Source of the DNA: Neckera pumila
Taxonomy: Eukaryota; Streptophyta; Bryopsida; Hypnales; Neckeraceae
Assembly: GCA_963969595.1 (NCBI GenBank)
Contig: OZ018417.1
Coordinates: forward strand, 15,378,501-15,442,500
Length of the DNA: 64,000 nt
Direction: 5' to 3'
Under the pieces are notes generated by a model. It had not been told where the DNA came from and did no database searches. It saw only the letters and a program-made list of their open reading frames with translations. A program made the translations under genes and the position numbers. Of the stretch, positions 61,141 to 64,000 are shown piece by piece. How positions within the stretch are numbered: position 1 is the first letter of the stretch; the number at the start of each line of letters is the position of its first letter.

Positions 61141-63837
61141 TCACTCAGAGCCCGATTCATCTTCATCGATCACTTTGACCTTCCTGCTATATGGGGCACG
61201 GCTTGGTGGCTGACCAGACAGGTAACGAGCATTGAAGTCATTATCCACACAAGCCAGCATTGATGCGATGCTGGTGGATATAGCCTTATCCTTCAGCATC
61301 TCATGCCGGGGTTTTATCCTCTTCTCCAAGCTGTAGCCAAAGTACTGCACATGCAAGGTAGTCGATTAATCGAAGGGTTTTCCCAGAGCACGCACCTGAA
61401 TATCGGTGAGTGGAAAAGGCAGTGATCAGTTAGAGGAAGGTTTTACAAGATATGAAGTCCAGAATAACACACAAATAACAGTTGAGGTGGTGACTAGTTC
61501 AAAAGGAAGGGACTTGAGAATCGGATGATTTCATACCTGTGGAAAATGTACGAGCTCCTCTATAGGCCGATTCATCTCATAAATAAAGTAGTTGAATTTA
61601 GGAGCTAAGGAGCCTTCGATGCTCTGACCAAGCATGGATGGGAAGAGAACAATCATGTTTGCGATGGACTTCTCGGTCAGTCCAATACCTTTGAAATAGA
61701 TGAACTTGGGTCGGAGGTTTTTCTCAATGCTGCAACATAATATTTGGGCATTCCGAACAAGCAACATTTCAATATCACGCTCCTTGTTTAAGCCCATGCT
61801 GCGGAAAAACTCCACTACTGGCTTTAGCTTCTCCTCCACGTTCAACGTAAGTACCTGCCAGGGAGGAACCTCACTACCTTCAGATATACCTCTTCACAAG
61901 GCTTTAAAAGACAACTCAAAGGCTGCGCACGCATTTCAATTTCATCGAAAATGAAGTTCAATCTTAACCAGGGAGCCTACCAATTGTGCAGACAATTCTA
62001 TCAAAATGCTCGCTCGTTTCCTTTTTTAACTCCACTAAGTTATCAGTACGAGTGAAAGTAACATCACAAAAGGAACCCACCCACCCCACACCCCCTTAGA
62101 TTGACAAGGCTCTAGATGTTAAGCTAATAGACATGCGACTTAGTCCTCATGTTGAGTTAATGTTAGTGCTACGGACATGGAGTTTACTCAATTATAGTGT
62201 CATGTTAGTGTCACGGGCATGAACTTGATATCGCATTGCAACTATTCAGTTAGCCTTTTAATTGATTGGAAGTTGACATTGTCTTGACATTAATTTATAA
62301 ATTATTTTGATATTGATCAAATGTCCTATTAGATTTAACATTAACTTAGCATTCATAACTTTGGCAATCTAATGGGAGGATCTTCAGACTACAAGAGCAA
62401 CCTAATGAAAGGAAGAGAGCGGACTCAAAACTGGTAAACAGACATTATGATACAGACCTGAGGAGAAGTAGAGATGACTTTGCCCAAAGACTCCGGCTTC
62501 ACACCCAGTTCAAGAAGATACTGTACAGTGGGCTGTAGGCCTGGTATAGTGTAGCCCAGAAGCTGCGGTCTCCGCAAGATCACCTTGCCAATCTTTTCCC
62601 TTCGCACACCAAGAGAGATCAAATAATCAATCATGGGAGCCATTTTCCGTTGCGGATCCAGCACCAATACCTCAGCATACCGTTTCACAAGCTTGGGAAC
62701 ATCGCGAGTAACCATCAATGTTGTCAGGTACTTAAAAGCGCCCCTCATGCTATCTAGGCTGTAGTTCAAAATGTTCGGTCGCCTCGCAATCGCCTTGCCT
62801 AATGCACCGGTTCCCAGACCTACTTTCAACAAAAACTCTAATTTTGCGTCGAGGTTCTTCTGAGTCAAATCAGAAAAAAGCTCTGGTACTTTCTTTAAAA
62901 TGGGGACGAGATCGTCAACCAATACTCCTGATTCCAGCAAGCATTGAACACTATACTGAATGCGTGTTAGAGAATAGCTCAGCACATGGGGCCGCCTAAC
63001 TAACACCCCTGTAACATCACTAAGTTTCAACCCCACGGACACAAAGTAACACGTGACGTGCTGCACGTGCTGCACTGGGCAGAGAAGCAGACCAGGCCAC
63101 GTCATACACATGGATGCAATGGTGCTCCTGTCAAGGTTTAAATCCTCTTTCAGATACGAAAAAAGAAGCTCAACATCTGGTATATGAGCACGCAGTATGC
63201 TTGCTTCCTTTCCCAAAATGGACACAATCTCAGAGTGCGCAACCCCTAAACGATGCAGCATACTCATCCACTCCAGCATCTCCTCCTCAGTCATTCCAAC
63301 TCCTTGAGTCACACACTTGGCTAGTGATGCATTTCGAACCCCAATGGCTTCCAAGCTCCTCCCCACGTGCTCTTCCTTGGCCGTCAACTTCTGCTTCGTT
63401 ACCCTCACCTTTCTCGTCTTCTTCTTCTTCTCCACTAGCTTCACTTTCAGACTATCTTCGTCATCTGTCTGTGAAAGAAACGCGGTCCAATCCACATCGC
63501 TCACCTGATCACGCTCCTCTAAAGAACTGGCTACTGGCGTCTCTTTGAGGATAGCACGGCAACAAACGCGCACTGAGAGCTGGACGCCGTAAAGGTTGTT
63601 CCTCTGAAAGGATCCCAGCAAATGCTTGCAAAGGGAGAACTTGGAGATTCCATGATACCATGTTGGACAGAACGAAAGCTCCTGTCTGTTGTGGCTTGAA
63701 TGTGAAAGAGGGGCAGTAGGATTGTAGGCAGCCATTGCAGGTGGTTTAGAACCCCCGGGTCGTTCGGCAGGCATCCATGTCTGCTCTGTATGCCCGCTCA
63801 CCCATCCGATTCCACCGGAGGTTAGGGCAGACGCCAT
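61141..63837 (-). CDS. mTERF family protein, organellar, three exons, 633 residues
   Basis: Exons on the minus strand are 63837-62458, 61854-61537 and 61344-61141; both introns are GT..AG in phase 0. The first roughly 130 residues look like an organelle-targeting region plus a basic linker (VEKKKKTRKVRVTK). From about 150 to 600 there is a series of mTERF helical repeats with the typical leucine/proline pattern (ILGKEASIL, VLVRRPHVLSYSL, AIARRPNILNYSL, VILRRPQLLGYTI, MIVLFPSMLGQSI, FPQYFGYSLEKRI). The protein ends in an acidic tail (IDEDESGSE). mTERF proteins bind organellar nucleic acid and act in plastid or mitochondrial transcription termination or RNA processing. Which of the many plant mTERF types this is cannot be told. 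A TTAA element begins 72 bp upstream of the ATG. Confidence 0.92.
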
Positions 63838-63908
63838 TTGCTCACTTCATTCACCTGGAGTGGCCGCCACCTTCGTCCTCATGTCTGCGTCAGTCACTTA
63901 TACAATGG

Positions 63909-64000
63909 TTAACCCCTAGAAGACCAAGACTCATGGTTTGAAATGACCAACTCACTTGATCATATTGTGAAAAATATACTTCAGATAGGGCCAAATTTTA
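63909..64000. mobile_element. TTAA-family element, left end, cut by window edge
   Basis: The border reads TTAA-CCCCTAGAAGACCA, matching the family terminus, and AT-rich text follows to the window end. It lies directly upstream of the mTERF gene. Confidence 0.65.

Noticed and set aside
63114..63548. Plus-strand 144-codon frame
   Set aside because: It is antisense to exon 1 of the mTERF gene and has no independent support.
1..64000. CRISPR arrays, bacterial operons or phage genes
   Set aside because: No regularly spaced short repeats with unique spacers occur. Genes are intron-split and of plant type.

Overview
The window looks like nuclear DNA of a land plant. It carries intron-split genes of plant-typical families: a chloroplast C2/class 3 lipase, an organellar mTERF protein, a non-RD leucine-rich-repeat receptor kinase and a STIG1-like cysteine-rich secreted protein. 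These sit in very AT-rich DNA full of decayed transposons. The species cannot be fixed from this sequence. The repeat load would suit a large, transposon-rich genome, but that is only an inference.

Layout. From 1 to 41 kb the window is almost all transposon debris. One dominant family of about 0.93 kb has ends CCCCTAAAG...CTTTAGGGG flanked by TTAA. I count ten placed copies plus three isolated ends. Two CACTA-type elements have intact ends and 3-bp target duplications. There are also foldback MITEs, a PIF/Harbinger-type MITE, tRNA-derived SINE-like heads, tandem arrays and an LTR-like 1.0 kb unit. The only intact gene here is the STIG1-like gene (18.4-18.9 kb, minus). Dead coding sequences lie at about 4.6-6.5 kb and 28.8-29.3 kb.

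From 41.8 to 48.8 kb an 18-exon minus-strand gene can be rebuilt exon by exon, with all splice phases matching. It predicts an 883-residue plastid-targeted lipase with a transit peptide, a C2 domain, a long acidic linker and a GHSLGG lipase domain. From 48.8 to 53.6 kb there is intergenic DNA with one TTAA element and a GC-rich MITE-like structure.

From 53.7 to 56.8 kb (minus) is a two-exon LRR receptor kinase of about 879 residues with an odd proline-rich N terminus. Its true 5' end may lie in further exons near 57.4-58.1 kb. From 61.1 to 63.8 kb (minus) is a three-exon mTERF gene of 633 residues. A TTAA element starts only 72 bp upstream of its ATG and runs off the window.

The four genes do not form a functional cluster. 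All read on the minus strand, each with its own promoter. The lipase and mTERF proteins are expected in plastids (or mitochondria for mTERF), the kinase at the plasma membrane and the STIG1-like protein outside the cell.
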